A stretch of 64,000 bases of DNA from Scortum barcoo (lineage: Eukaryota > Chordata > Actinopteri > Centrarchiformes > Terapontidae), in assembly GCA_023238725.1 (NCBI GenBank), contig CM041547.1, positions 15,949,644-16,013,643 of the forward strand, given 5' to 3'. This document shows, piece by piece, positions 11,752 through 23,638 of the stretch. Below the pieces are notes generated by a model. It was not told the origin of the DNA. It did not search any database and was given only the letters and a program-made list of their open reading frames with translations. Each line of letters begins with the position of its first letter. The stretch's first letter is position 1. The position numbers and the translations under genes were made by a program.

Positions 11752-11786
11752 CTTTATAGCAGACTGTGAGGAAGTTCACTTTGCAT
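11752..11786 (-). promoter_or_regulatory. V2 promoter: octamer and TATA
   Basis: On the coding strand ATGCAAAG (11786-11779) is followed by TATAAAGA (11759-11752), in the normal octamer-then-TATA order about 70-100 bp before the start codon. The same pair precedes V5 (17241-17248 and 17213-17220). Confidence 0.75.
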
Positions 11787-12308
11787 AGAGAAGAACACTG
11801 ACAGGATATAAAAGAAGGATGGACTGTCCTGTCACAAGTACAACAACATGTTAACATCTGGAATCAGTGTGATTTATAATCCAGATTATTAGTCTCATTC
11901 CTCTGTATTCTTTACTGCAGCTTCTGTGAGCAGAGTTTTTAAACCCTCTAACAAAACAAGAGACCTGGTAGGTGGTGGTTGGAGTCTGACTTAAGAAAGT
12001 TACTTTTATATTTCACTCTTGTGGAAAGAAAACAAGCAGATCTATCCTCATGTATACCTCTATGGACATTATTAAAAGTGTGATTCAAAGCTCTGTTTAA
12101 GATTTTCTTGATTGCCTGCCTGTGTATCAAACCCTGTTAAGTAAAGATTGTGTTTGTGATTTTCAACCTGCCGTGTCTGAGTCACACATTTGAGTCCTGT
12201 TTCACCTGCTACTAGTCCTTAACAGCCTGTCCTAAAATCACATAAAGTCAACTGTTTTCTCTTTTTTCATTCTTTGTTTGATTTGAGTCCATTTTGATCA
12301 TTATTTAA

Positions 12309-13553
12309 CCCCTTTACACCGAGCGTATCACCGGTGATACATCTGCTCACTTTGGATGACCGTAACTATGTGATGGTTTGAGCTTTCGGAAAAAATCCAC
12401 CGGTTTCTGAAAAAGGTTTTGCGCTTTACAGCCATGTGGTGTAATTTCACTCGTGCCTCTCCCGGAAGCCCGAGAAGCATCCGGCGAAAGAGAGCAAATT
12501 TTGGTACAAAAAAGTCAACGAGATGACCCTCGCGGTTGATAAAACTTCAGTGGAGGTTTAGAGAAGGATTTGAGACTGAACGAGCAACGGAAGGAGAAAC
12601 TTCTGGTGAAGAAACGTAATGTTAGACGAGTTTGAATTTGATGAATGAAGCTCTCTACTTTTCTCTCGCTAGTCTTTTACTTCTGTATACATTATTATAT
12701 GTGTAAATCAATGGTTATATTGTGTGGTGGCCTTTTTAGAAAAGTGTACAAGTGTGTTGGTTTGTATTATGTGTGAGTATGTGTCGTTCCCGTGCATAAA
12801 GGTGTAGTACGCGCAGGACGGGATACTGCGCATACGCGATTTGTTAGGCGATTTTTCTAGAACAGCGTAAGGTTACCAAGTCTTGTTTGTATGTTTTCAT
12901 GTTTTCATGTTTTGTGTTTTATATGTTTATATGTTTTTTGTATGTTTTATATTTTCTTCACTACTTTTAGTTTATCTTGTGATGAGGACCAGCTATAATG
13001 TGTATATGCTGCAAAATTACAATAAATAAATCTTCTTTTTCTTCACGTGTCCTGTCCTGAGAGGCTGTGGGGATACTGCAGGTGGTGATGAGGAGGTGTC
13101 CACCAGAGATCACATTCAGGGGGAAGATCACATATAGGGAGAAGCTGTGGGGAAAATGCCTGTACATAGTCTCCATTTTATGCCCTGTTTTTGCACATTT
13201 AGAGATTTAGACATCCACAAATTTTATTGTGAATATTGGAAAATGTTCACATTTCAATTTTGAGATGCAAAATCTGTTATTCATGCTCTTTTGCTTTTTT
13301 TTTTCACACTAAAACTTTAAAGTCTAATTATGTGTTTTATTTCATTTTACTGTTGAAATAAAACTTTAACTGTTATTTCACCAATTTAACATGCAGTAAC
13401 ATTGTAAAAAAAAAACTAGCCAGATATGGAAAGTTCCAGGTGCTCTGGAAAAATGGACAAAAGCACTTACTCACAGGACATTTTATGATCCTTTTATAGT
13501 CAAAATAAGCAAAAAGGTCCAAACTGACATTTTTAGACATAGGTGTTAAAGGG
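12309..13553. mobile_element. piggyBac-type non-autonomous transposon
   Basis: A 1,245-bp insertion flanked on both sides by TTAA (12305-12308 and 13554-13557), the piggyBac target. Ends are CCCCTTTACACC on the left and, reverse complemented, CCCTTTAACACC on the right: short imperfect inverted termini of piggyBac style. The duplicated locus at about 17771 has a single TTAA-type site and no insertion, confirming the boundaries. No transposase frame is seen inside, so it would need one in trans. Confidence 0.85.
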
Positions 13554-13888
13554 TTAACTTAAATTTCTTACAATTTCTTCTTTTGATAACTGAAATACAG
13601 AATAAGAGGATGCTTCACATCTGCCTCACACAATAACAGATGGGAATATTATTAACCAGTGCATAGTTGTAGAAAAGCACATGTTGGTAAAACCATAAAA
13701 AAGAAGAAGTCACAAACCACAACCTCAGCTGGTGCTTTCACATTGTTGTTTTTTCTCTGTATGTGTCGTTATGATGCCTCTCTGGTTTGTCATTACACTT
13801 TTGATCTTCTACTGTCCCCTGTTGGTGATTGTAAAAATAACACGTTTGAGGGTTTTGTAAAGCTTTTACGCTTAATTAGATGAGTGTG

Positions 13889-14203
13889 TGTGTCTTTTGC
13901 ACAGTAATACACAGCAGAGTCCTCTGGCTTTAAGATGGACAGTCTCAGATACACCATGATGTTGCTATTATCTCTGGTGATTTCTATACGTCCTTGCACA
14001 CTGCTTGCGTAATTTGTTTTACTTGCATCATAATAAATAAAGTCCCATCCATTCCAGTGCTTTTCCTGCAGGCTGTCTGATCCAGTTCATCCCATACTGA
14101 CTGAAATCAAATCCAGTTCCCCTGCATGAAAGACTGAGGGCTTCCTGAGGCTTTTTCAACACTGAAGTGGAGGGAATGGACTCCAGAGCCTGGCCATTCA
14201 GAC
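13889..14203 (-). pseudogene. V3: VH segment with frameshift in CDR2
   Basis: Family ESIPS. The upstream part reads NGQALESIPSTSVLKKP, FR1 Cys in LSLSCRGTGFDF, and FR2 GMNWIRQPAGKALEWMG, then runs into a stop in CDR2 near 14030. FR3 (GRIEITRDNSNIMVYLRL to EDSAVYYCAKD) is intact in another frame. One extra nucleotide near the FR2/CDR2 border accounts for it. RSS: heptamer 13882-13888 is 5/7, 23-bp spacer, nonamer 13850-13858 (8/9). Broken as given; a single-base sequencing error cannot be excluded. Confidence 0.82.
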
Positions 14204-14313
14204 CTGCCAAAGAACCACAAGTAAAAAGACACCAGTGAGAATGAGAGAGGAATAAATGCCAGAACATTAAATGTGTACATTTTTTATCAGTATTTCAACA
14301 TGAAGAAACTTAC

Positions 14314-14359
14314 AGGGCAGACAGAGTGCTGTCAGCAGAACAGACAGTTTGTCCATCAT
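14314..14359 (-). CDS. V3 leader exon
   Basis: Encodes MMDKLSVLLTALCLP, ending at a gtaagt donor. An octamer-like site GTGCAAAT (14454-14461 on the plus strand, 7/8) lies about 95 bp upstream. Confidence 0.8.
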
Positions 14360-14469
14360 CTTGAGACTGAAGATGTGAACTCAGCAGCTTCACACTAACC
14401 GAGAAGACAGCAAGTCAGTGTGAGGACAGAAGTAAACCCTCTGAAAACTCTGGATTTGCACTGGGATTT

Positions 14470-15350
14470 TGTAGGGGAGGGGCTAAAATATTTGTATAAT
14501 ATATTTGATGTATTTCAAATACATCTCTAAGATAACAATACGTCACAGGGAATTTCATGTGTTTTTACAGCATCTGTTTCTCTGAACTGCCAAAATAACT
14601 GAATTATCAAAACAAAGTTCATGTATTTAAAATGACATCTGTCATTTATTGAAAGATTTTAATGTCTCCTCTGTCTCTCTTCTGAGCTCATCATCATCAA
14701 GTAAGTTTCATCAGAAAGAAGACAGGTGGTGGACAAAAACTACAGGAACACTTTTAAATACCTAAAATCTATCAACACCACTTTTTTACTATTGTTTAAT
14801 CAACTGATACATAACCACCACTTCATTGCATTACATAAAAATAGCTGAGTCTCATTTTTTTAATTACAATAAAAGATTTCAAACATTGTCAAAAAAAGAT
14901 TAAAAACAATTAAACTAAATTAAATATTAATGCTTAATACATGTAAATTGTTACAAACAGCACCTTTAGATCAGTGAGATCAGCAGCAGTCTGCTTTCAG
15001 TAACAGAGAGAAACTTGACACTGCCTGTCCACTAGTGATTTTACAGTGGAAACTGCAACATTATTTTTACTTTAATACTGTGACTATTAATTAGTAGAAT
15101 TGTAGTTTAATTTCACCAACCAATGAGCAACAAGTGATTTTCATTGTGTTTTTTTTTTTGTGTGTTTAGTGTTAATGATGGGCTGATTATTTCTAATTAT
15201 TTTTTATTTTTAAGACTTTATATCATGCAGAAAAAAGATTAATATGATATTCAAAAACAGAATGAAAAACAATACAATAAAAAAAAAAAATAGAACTTGA
15301 ACTGTAAGTACTGAAGAATATGTGGTATTTCCTCCAAAATGATGAGTCCT
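14470..15350. other. Intergenic, no gene seen
   Basis: AT-rich spacer with the VH 3'-flank block (acagagagaaac, near 15004) downstream of V4. No RNA gene or ORF of note. Confidence 0.6.
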
Positions 15351-15392
15351 GTAGGTTTTTGTACAGCTGCTCAACCAACTCCAGTCACTGTG

Positions 15393-15704
15393 AGTCTTCG
15401 AGCACAATAATAAACAGCAGAGTCTTCAGTCTTCAGACTGTTCATCTGCAGATACAGCCTGCTGTCTGCTGTTTTCTCTGGACATGGTAAACCGGCCTTG
15501 AACTGACTGAGAGTAGTATTGGCTGCTACCACTACCATCATCTATCCAGGCAACCCACTCCAGTCCTTTTCCAGGAGCCTGTCTGACCCAGTTCATCTCA
15601 GTAGTCACTGAATGTGAATCCAGAGGCTGTACAGGTCAATCTGTGGGACTCTCCAGGCCTTTTAACCACTGGTTCAGATTCTGTCAGAGTCTGACCATCA
15701 ACAC
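15393..15704 (-). pseudogene. V4: VH segment with three 1-nt frame breaks
   Basis: Same family as V1, with intact leader, acceptor and RSS (heptamer 15386-15392, 23-bp spacer, nonamer 15354-15362). Compared with V1 there is one extra base at the end of CDR1 (creating TGA before the FR2 Trp region), one in FR3 (agcctgctg against agctgctg) and one just before the heptamer (tcttcg against tctcg). All three are single-base gains. Between them FR2 (MNWVRQAPGKGLEWVA) and CDR2 (DDGSGSSQYY) read well. Pseudogene as written. Confidence 0.85.
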
Positions 15705-15793
15705 CTGTCAAGAGAAAAAAAACAGCACTGAGTGAAATAAGCTGGTGACACAAATAAAAGCTTTGTCAGATTAAGATGAGTGTAAATGTTGAC

Positions 15794-15842
15794 CTGCCCA
15801 GCAGATAGTTAAAAGCAGCAGTCCTGTCCTATAGTCCATCAT
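15794..15842 (-). CDS. V4 leader exon
   Basis: Identical in sequence to the V1 leader (MMDYRTGLLLLTICWA) with intact donor. Octamer 7/8 at 15916-15923. Confidence 0.85.
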
Positions 15843-15939
15843 GTTAAACTGTGTGTCCACTGTTCTCTGTCATCCCTCTCTGCAGTCAGATAAGTAGAGG
15901 TGGAAGACATCTGAGCTTTGCATTGACTCCTCCTCACAA

Positions 15940-16680
15940 AAAGGAGTGAACCGGTCTGCTGACTTTGACTTGCTGTATTTGTCCTTCATGTTGAACTCAG
16001 AGGAAACATTAAACAGGGTCCTCATTAAAATGTTTTTGTTTTTTTTTAATAGCTTGGCTTTCTTTTAGAGGAAAAAGTTTTGCATGTTTCTGCTGGCTGA
16101 GCTGGCTGCTCTTCTTTTATAAAACAAACAATAGAGGACTGTTAGTAATGTGATGTTGCTTGAAACTCCATTCATTCTCTCAATCCACAGCCTGCACTCT
16201 GCAGTTTAAAAGTAAAATATTTATCCCAGCAGGCAAAACTAAATATATTTTGTGATTTATGGTCTCTGTGACCAACTGGTAAGAGACCCTGCAGAAGACT
16301 GGAGGGACTATAAATCTCATCTGGTTTGAAAACTCCTCGGGACGTCTGAGCTGCTTTGTTTAGCCTGCTGCCTCCACGACCAGGCTTCGGATAAGTGGAG
16401 GAAAATAGATGGATGGATGATTTCCACCTTTGAGGATTATTTTTAATAAACCTCAGAATTTTTTCAGTGACAATATAACATGATTATAACTTGTAGATTC
16501 AAGTTGTTGAAATCTTTCTTTAGAAGTATTCTTCACCTGAAAATGCACCTTTAAAGACCAAGTTAATATATTAAATAAAATATGACTTTAATATTCAAGC
16601 AATCACTGACAGTTAATGATAAACAGAGTTGTTCAAAAGTGCTACTGAGATAACTGAGTAGTGGTGGTGACAAAAAGAGG
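15940..16680. other. Intergenic, no gene seen
   Basis: Unique-looking spacer between V4 and V5; no feature recognised. Confidence 0.55.
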
Positions 16681-16723
16681 AAGTAGTTTTTGTACGACTC
16701 TCCTGTTATTGTCTCTCACTGTG

Positions 16724-17008
16724 TCTCTCTGGCACAGTAATACACAGCAGAGTCTTCAGGCTGCACATTCTGTCCGTTTAGAGTCACTGTCTTGCTGGAA
16801 GAGTCTAATTGAACGCTGAATTTGTTCTTCAGTGAATCTTTCACATTTGTGTCACTACTCATCATCTCCAGTCCTTTCCCTGCAGGCTGTCTGATCCAAG
16901 CTGTGTAGTAGCTGTCCAAAGAATAAGAGACCTGACAGGTGATGGTCAGACGTTGACCTGGCTGCACAGTCACAGAGGCTGGCTGTGTCAACTGTTCACA
17001 CTTCACAC
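16724..17008 (-). CDS. V5: VH segment, open frame, shortened FR2
   Basis: CEQLTQP family. The frame is open from GVKCEQLTQP to EDSAVYYCARE, with both canonical Cys. FR2 reads TAWIRQPAGKGLEMMSS: the Trp of the usual GLEW motif is missing and CDR2 is short, so the strand at the VH-VL interface/CDR2 would be altered. The RSS is good: heptamer 16717-16723 (consensus), 23-bp spacer, nonamer 16685-16693 (ACAAAAACT). Potentially rearrangeable; folding is uncertain. Confidence 0.83.
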
Positions 17009-17100
17009 CTGTTGGAAAAAAGAAAATGTTTTGTCACAAATGATCAAGTTCTGTTACAAAAAGAAGAAGTGTTGACTTTGACAAATCCAGAGAGACTCAC

Positions 17101-17143
17101 ATCCAGCTGCCAACAGCAGCAGCAGCAGAGCTACAGAGAACAT
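17101..17143 (-). CDS. V5 leader exon
   Basis: Encodes MFSVALLLLLLAAG with a gtgagt donor. Near-identical to the V2 leader, with the octamer and TATA pair at 17241-17248 and 17213-17220. Confidence 0.85.
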
Positions 17144-17770
17144 GGTTGGTATTGAAGGTGATCTGATGGGAGCTTCTCTTTCTTCTGCTGCAACTGACAG
17201 CATGATATCAAGTCTTTATAGCAGACTGTGAGGAAGTTCACTTTGCATAAAGAAGAACACTGACAGGATATAAAAGAAGGATGGACTGTCCTGTCACAAG
17301 TACAACACTCATGTTAACATCTGGAATCAGTGTGATTTATAATCCAGATTATTAGTCTCATTCCTCTGTATTCTTTACTGCAGCTTCTGTGAGCAGAGTA
17401 TTTAAACTCTCTAACAAAACAAGAGACCTGGTAGGTGATGGTTGGAGTCTGACTTAAGAAAGATACTTTTATATTTCACTCTTGTGGAAAGAAAACAAGC
17501 AGATCTATCCTCATGTGTACCTCCATGGACATTATTAAAAGTGTGATTCAAAGCTCTGTTTAAGATTTTCTTGATTGCCTGCCTGTGTATCAAACCCTGT
17601 TAAGTAAAGATTGTGTTTGTCATTTTCAACCTGCCGTGTCTGAGTCTCACATTTGAGTCCTGTTTCACCTGCTACTAGTCCTAACAGCCTGTCCTAAAAG
17701 CACATAAAGTCAACTGTTTTCTCTTTTTTCATTCATTGTGTTTTATTTGAGTCCATTTTGGTTGTTATTT
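17101..17770. repeat. VH duplication unit, copy B (V5 side)
   Basis: Paralogue of 11640-12304. At about 17771 it retains the uninserted target of the piggyBac-type element found in copy A. Confidence 0.85.
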
Positions 17771-18057
17771 AACTTTTTACAATTTCTTCTTTTGATAACT
17801 GAAATACAGAATAAGAGGATGCTTCACATCTGCCTCACACAATAACAGATGGGAATATTATTAACCAGTGCATAGTTGTAGAAAAGCACATGTTGGTAAA
17901 ACCATAAAAAAGAAGAAGTCACAAACCACAACCTCAGCTGGTGCTTTCACATTGTGTTTTTTCTCTGTATGTGTCGTTATGATGCCTCCCTGGTTTGTCA
18001 TTATACTTTTGATCTTCTACTGTCCCCTGTTGGTGATTGTAAAAATAACATGTTTGA

Positions 18058-18127
18058 GGTTTTTGTAAAGCTGCTGTCTGCTGTCGCTTACTTAGATGAG
18101 TGTTGTGTTTCTTGCACAGTAACCTGT
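18058..18127 (-). pseudogene. V6: relic of a V3-type segment (RSS and last codons only)
   Basis: The nonamer (18058-18066) and a short stretch up to cttgcacagtaa match the V3 3' end, then homology stops at about 18127. The V body and leader are deleted. Confidence 0.7.
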
Positions 18128-18129
18128 CC

Positions 18130-18780
18130 ATAACCTGTTTACATTACATTTGAGTGATTTTTCATGACTGCACACCTGCCTACCACAGAATTATTGCTTT
18201 ATTTTTTGTACTATGATTTATTGATTAAATTATATTCCATTCCTATGTTTCAACATCCTGCACTATTTCATGTGTTGTGTCTTAGGTTCTCAGTTTTACT
18301 GCATGATTTTCTTTTCATACACATTATTTGAGCATTGTTGAACTTGAACTTGAAATAACAGAGAGGACCACACAACTACAGCCGTCTGCTGCTCAACACA
18401 AAACACTCAATCTGAGGATATTTGTGATGTTTTCAAAGCTTAGCAGCTACTTGTCACATATGAAAATGTGAGATCCAGCAGCTTATCTGAGATGGAGAAC
18501 CACTTTTTTGACAAACTAAAGGGGGACAGGGACCGACTTTGTCAGCTAACTAGATATTTCCATTGTGTTTGGCCTTGGGTCCCCATTTAGCTGCCATCTC
18601 TTTAATCTATCTGACAGAGACCATTATTTTAATTTGTCAGATTCTGCTTCAAGTTTACTTTGTGGACATTAAAAGAAGACCACCAAAATCAGATAAATCC
18701 CATGCAGCTAAATTATGGAGAATAATTTTATCAAGTATGTAACAATATTTAAAAATGCATGAAGGAATATAATATATACT
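18130..18780. other. Intergenic, no gene seen
   Basis: No ORF, RNA gene or VH homology recognised. Confidence 0.55.
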
Positions 18781-18876
18781 ACTACTAATAATAATAATGC
18801 TAATAATAATAATAATGCTATAATAATAATAATAATAATAATAACAACAACAACAACAATAATAATGATAATAACA

Positions 18877-18922
<46 letters not shown>
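18780..18922. repeat. (ATA)n/(AAC)n trinucleotide microsatellite
   Basis: Long imperfect run of ATA triplets with a short CAA block near 18844-18858. Open reading frames here are artefacts of the repeat. Confidence 0.95.
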
Positions 18923-18923
<1 letters not shown>

Positions 18924-19009
18924 TTTATTGCACATTTAAATCGATTCTAAGTGAACACAAACATTCTCTGGTTGCCATGGAATCCATATATATATATTGA
19001 TGAGCTCAC

Positions 19010-19140
19010 TCTGAACTTGAACACTCGACCTGACAGCTCACTGAGAAACCGTCAGCCAGCAGCTACACAAACCACCACAGGAGGAAAAACCACAGAGGAC
19101 TGATCCACTTTACTTATTTTACTGCTTCAACATGGCGAAG
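19010..19140 (+). other. Candidate first exon (5' UTR plus ATG GCG AAG) of a plus-strand gene
   Basis: A stretch ending ...caac ATG GCG AAG followed by a good donor (gtaagaat). Read-through gives only Met-Ala-Lys, phase 0. The only fitting acceptor-bounded coding block found downstream on this strand is 32347-32448, also phase 0. Pairing the two is speculative. Confidence 0.35.
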
Positions 19141-19143
19141 GTA

Positions 19144-21090
19144 AGAATAGGAATCTTTAAATGAACTTTAAAGTGTTTTATTCGACGTTTTCTCATTTTA
19201 TTTGGTATTTAGACGGTTAGCTAGCTAACGTTACAAAGTTCAGATTAATGCATTTAGTGTCGATAACTCTCAGATTTCAGTGTAAATGAAAAAACTTAAC
19301 GACAAAACATACTAAAGTCATCGTTTAAAGCCTTTTAAAGTATTTACAAAGCATTTTATTCGACGCCTTTCACAAGTTTTTTAAGCTAGAACATCAGAAT
19401 TGATCAATTTAGTGTGTTAGCTGAATAACCTTAGTGTAAATCATTAAATCATTGAAATTTGACAAAGACACGAATAATGATGCAAATTAATGAACCGAAC
19501 AAGAAAACTGGAGTGTGTTTTAGAGTTTTAAACACTGTTTATCGTGAATAAACTACTGAATACTGCACAGTCACATTTAGAGGTCAACACCTTCAGTACT
19601 TAATCAGAAATAAATTAATAAACTGCTCACATTTATTTCATTAGTTAATGTAAATTTATTTTAGTTTTTTTGTTCATTTGTAGACTGTAAATAGACTGTA
19701 TAATATCATATATTTAGAGAATATCTGCTTTGTAAAGAGGACCAAAGACAGTTGTTAAGATTTGAGCATTTTAAAGTCTCAAAGAGAAATAAATAAGATA
19801 TACGACTAAAAACATAGACAATAGAATACATAACACTGTCAAATTAAAATGTGCAAGTATTGAATAGTGCAAGTGGACTTTAACAGTCTTGCTTGGTTGA
19901 TGAAGCTTCCCTGAGCCTGCTGGCTCGAATACTGTGGTACCGTTGGTTTAGTGGTTAGGGAGGGTTGGCCCCTTCTTAACCTTTATGACGTCCTCGGGCA
20001 TTTCTGTACAATTTTTCTCAACTTTTTTTTTTATTTGTGGCTTGTGGCATGATTTTTTGCAAGAACCTTTCTTTTTAGTTACATTTTTGACATCCAATGT
20101 CTTTTACTCTTAGATATGTTTTATACTCTCTTTGTGCATTTTGCATCCTCTGGACACCTTTGTGGCAAAAATGTACATGCACAAAGAAACTGCTATCATA
20201 TCATCATACATCAATATTATTTTTCTGCTTCTTTTTCATAAATCTCTCAAACAACTTCAAAACTGCTGAAAAACTGCCAAACATTCAATCATTTTCGAGG
20301 ATTTCAACTCTTTAAATGACAGTTTGACTATTTAAATAGTTTCATTACTTACCACAAAAGCACAAAAAAATATTTTCCATATAATAAATAGTAGGGGGTG
20401 GGGCTTTGGTGGCATTTAGAGTCTTTGATATGTCAAAGATAATGACAAAATTGATTTGATTGCATTAATATTTTTTATGTAGTGTCAGATACTCCCTTTG
20501 GACACCTTCATGGCCAAAAATGCCTCATTGACTTCCATTAAAACCACATTTTTTTATCTCATTGCTCTTACAGTATAAAACCATGCATTGTGTAATGTCA
20601 GCATTTCATTTAGAAGACAAGTAGTGATATTTAACATTTTTACTGTATTCCACCACATTCAACTGTTTTGTAGGCCGATGCATGAAATTCTTTAATTTTT
20701 GACATTTATATGAATGAACCATATGACTACCAGGGGACACGTCAGAGTTTTTATGTGTGTGAGAGAGAGATAGACAGTGTGTGTGTGTGCTTGTGAGAAA
20801 GTGTGTGTGTGTGTGTGTGTGGAGTGAGAGAGAGAGAAAGTGTGTGAATATGTAAATATGCACTGATCATTTCAGGGGTGTAAGAGGGCATCTTTTGAGG
20901 GATGTGTTTCATGTATCTTTGAAGAGGTGCTTGAGTAAAAACATGTCCTTTGTTGTACTCAAAAACAAAAACAACTGGCTGCATTTATTGCCAGAGATAA
21001 AAAGCAGCTTGGCTGAGGGGTCATTTCATTGGTGAGCAGAAAAAGGAGAAAGACCTGGAGCAAAAAGAAGGAGCAAAAATGAAGATATAT
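19144..21090. other. Intergenic with low-complexity DNA, no gene seen
   Basis: AT-rich. A short LINE-related scrap lies near 19899-19950 (similar to 42673-42720), and a (GT)n/(GA)n tract at 20757-20845 generates spurious ORFs. Confidence 0.6.
20757..20845. repeat. (GT)n/(GA)n microsatellite
   Basis: Alternating gtgtgt and gagaga runs. Confidence 0.9.
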
Positions 21091-21093
21091 TAG

Positions 21094-22990
21094 AGTGTAG
21101 AAGAGGATTTAGAAATGGTCTGTTGTGGAAAAAATATATTTTGTCTGTACTGGAAATAAAGAGAATTGATCCGACCAGAGTGTCTTTTATATTTTAATGT
21201 ATTCGTTGCAAGAAGGTGAGCTGTCAGACAACCGAGTGTGTGCTCAGCTGGATGAGGACTCACAAGTGATAACAGAAAAAGGACAGATACTTATAGTGGG
21301 ATACAATCAAAGGAAAGGTGGGGGTGTGTGTAAGGTCTTGTCAACCCTTCTAGTAGATAGATTCAGGGTTACATCGTCTTCGTGCAATATTGTACATTTG
21401 TCTATAGTTTGTTTGTAGCACAGGCTTGAACCATCAGGTTGTGTAGGTGATTAGAAGGCATGGGCGTTGGTGTCAGCATTAAGAGACTGCTCCTCCTTTA
21501 CGTGAGGTGTGTTATAGAGTCCATGTACATATGGAATATGTAGCTGGGTGGAGAGATAATCTTGATACGATGGGGACTTCGTATCACAGAGATGAGAGTA
21601 GAATCATCTACGGTGTGCCGGTGACTTTGTGGTTCGTGTGAATAATAAATGTTTGAACCTGCATCATGGGCCATCAGTCATCATTAGGAGTCTGAAGTTT
21701 GGTTGGGATGATACAGTAAGAACTTGCCCTCTTCATCAACCCTGCCGCCACTCTGCATTGACAGGCCTCTACGACGCCGAATCACGGGGTCAAGTTGCTG
21801 CTACGGACTCTTCATCCAGCAACGCAGGCGCCATCCTTTGGGTCATCTAGACGAGAAATACGGTCTACAGGCAGCTGGCTGAAGGACTTGATGTGAAGGT
21901 CAGACACGGTGAACAATCGCCAAGGAACAGCGGGCATCATTCAAAGGTTATGTGTACTGGCCTCACAGAATGCCTCATTCTGTTATGCAGCAAGATAAAC
22001 ATGTCCACACAAAGAGTCTCGTACACCGGGGGTGAAGTTGATAACTTTATCGTGCTTTAGTGTGAAACTGAAATATAAAACATACATACCAATAAAGGTA
22101 GGTTATTTAGAATATTACAAATGCATTAAACTAACGCAACATGTGGCTATACTATAGAGTCACTAATCAGGCATGTAGTGGAGTTAGCAGCTAGGATACA
22201 AAGTAAGTATTAACTTCAAAACAAATGATTATATAAAGACTAAACAAACGCAATGTCAATTAACGTTATACATCTCACACCTTAAATAACCCAACATTCA
22301 TATACTTTACTTACAGGGAATGCCTTCAAAGGGCTAACAAGGAGGAGCACACAACAGAAAGCTCAAGCTGCTTCATTTGTACTTTTCTTCCTGTCTGTCC
22401 CGCATTAAACTGACCCCAAAATAAAAGCCTCCTTTTCAAAATAAAAGTCTCTGGATAAATAACCAAAATCTGCGCTGGCAATGCCAGAACAGTATGAAAC
22501 AACTGATTGACTGATAAGGAACAATTCATCATCATCAAGAACTTTATTGCTCGTTGTTATTCACAGTTTAAGAAGAAATAGACGTCAACAACCACTGCAC
22601 AGACATTTTGTGAACTGATTTTCTGAATTTGGTGTTGAATTCTTACCACGGGGTTCTGTATTCACTGTTATTATTATTGAATCATTTATTGAATTTCGGT
22701 AACAGTCACCCCTTTCTATTGAGGGTGAAACATTGCTTAATCTGGAACTAAGTGCCGCTGTACTGATCTGATCATATGTTCATTTTTTATCTTTGTATTT
22801 AGTTTGAGAGGTTAATATTTCATCACATTCATGACTTTGATGGTATGAGCAAAGCTTTTTTTTTCATTGCAGCATTTTATTAATTTTTTTGCATTCTTAT
22901 TGTACATACTGACTGTATTTTCTGCAAACTGAAAGTACAGCGACAGCAGCCAGGATCATGTAAATAGTATGAAAAATGTAAAATTTATAT
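21094..22990 (+). repeat. Dispersed/duplicated repeat, copy 2
   Basis: Collinear with 2818-3108, 6269-6475, 8166-8730 and 9095-9255, but without the DIRS-like and LINE insertions of copy 1. It carries its own extra block at 21951-22497 and lacks the equivalent of 8750-9095. At 21588-21610 a fragment cagagatgagagtagaatca resembles the reverse complement of LINE sequence near 6555, a possible excision/rearrangement scar. Confidence 0.75.
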
Positions 22991-23306
22991 TTTAATGGTT
23001 TAATTCAAATTTTAGGTCCATATTTATTACTCTATTATTACTCAAACTATTATTTATTTTTATATTTTTGTTTGAGTGTTTCTATTCTTGTTAATATTTT
23101 TGAGTAGTATTTAATTTCATTTACAATGATTGCATGATGTAAATTGTTGTGCAATGACAATAAATTCTTGAATCTTAAATCCTGAATCTTAATCACAAAC
23201 AATATTATTTAAAAAGTGTTTTGTAGACAACTGAATGTTCCCAGTGGTGGTGGTAAAAAGAGGAAGTAGTTTTTGTACGACTCTCCTGTTATTGTCTCTC
23301 ACTGTG

Positions 23307-23638
23307 TCTCTTCTGGCAAAGTAATACACTGCTGTGTCCTCAGTCTTCAGACTGTTCATCTGTAGATAGCTGCTGTCTGCTGTTTTCTCAGCTTACTGCT
23401 GGAGTCATCTCTGGAGATGGTGAATCTACCCTGGAATGACTGAGAGTAATAGATAGGAGAACTGGCTGTGCTTATATAAAGCGATCCACTCCAGTCCTTT
23501 TCCAGGAGCCTGTCTGACCCAGTGCATCCCGTAGCCACCAAAGTTAATGTGATCCAGAGGCTGTACAGGTCAATCTGTGGGACTCTCCAGGCCTTTTAAC
23601 CACTGGTTCAGATTCTGTCAGAGTCTGACCATCAACAC
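23307..23638 (-). pseudogene. V7: VH pseudogene, V1 family
   Basis: Intact RSS (heptamer 23300-23306, 23-bp spacer, nonamer 23268-23276) and acceptor, but the exon has several frame breaks. CDR1/FR2 is shifted, and FR3 carries extra sequence around 23388-23410 that garbles the segment after RFTISRDDSSS. Its 3' flank and RSS resemble the CEQLTQP-family segments (V5, V13) while the body is V1-type, suggesting a recombinant. Confidence 0.82.

Larger units (their letters stand above)
11640..12304. repeat. VH duplication unit, copy A (V2 side)
   Basis: V2 leader, promoter and upstream DNA are close to identical to 17101-17770 upstream of V5, differing by scattered substitutions and small indels. 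The homology resumes after the 1.25-kb insertion (13558-13870 matching 17775-18070), so V2-V3 and V5-V6 arose by duplication of a block carrying both families. Confidence 0.85.

Noticed and set aside
12967..13176. ORF inside the piggyBac-type element as a transposase piece
   Set aside because: No transposase motif is recognisable and it is short; the element looks non-autonomous.
18708..18935. ORF of Ile/Val repeats
   Set aside because: Translation of a trinucleotide microsatellite.
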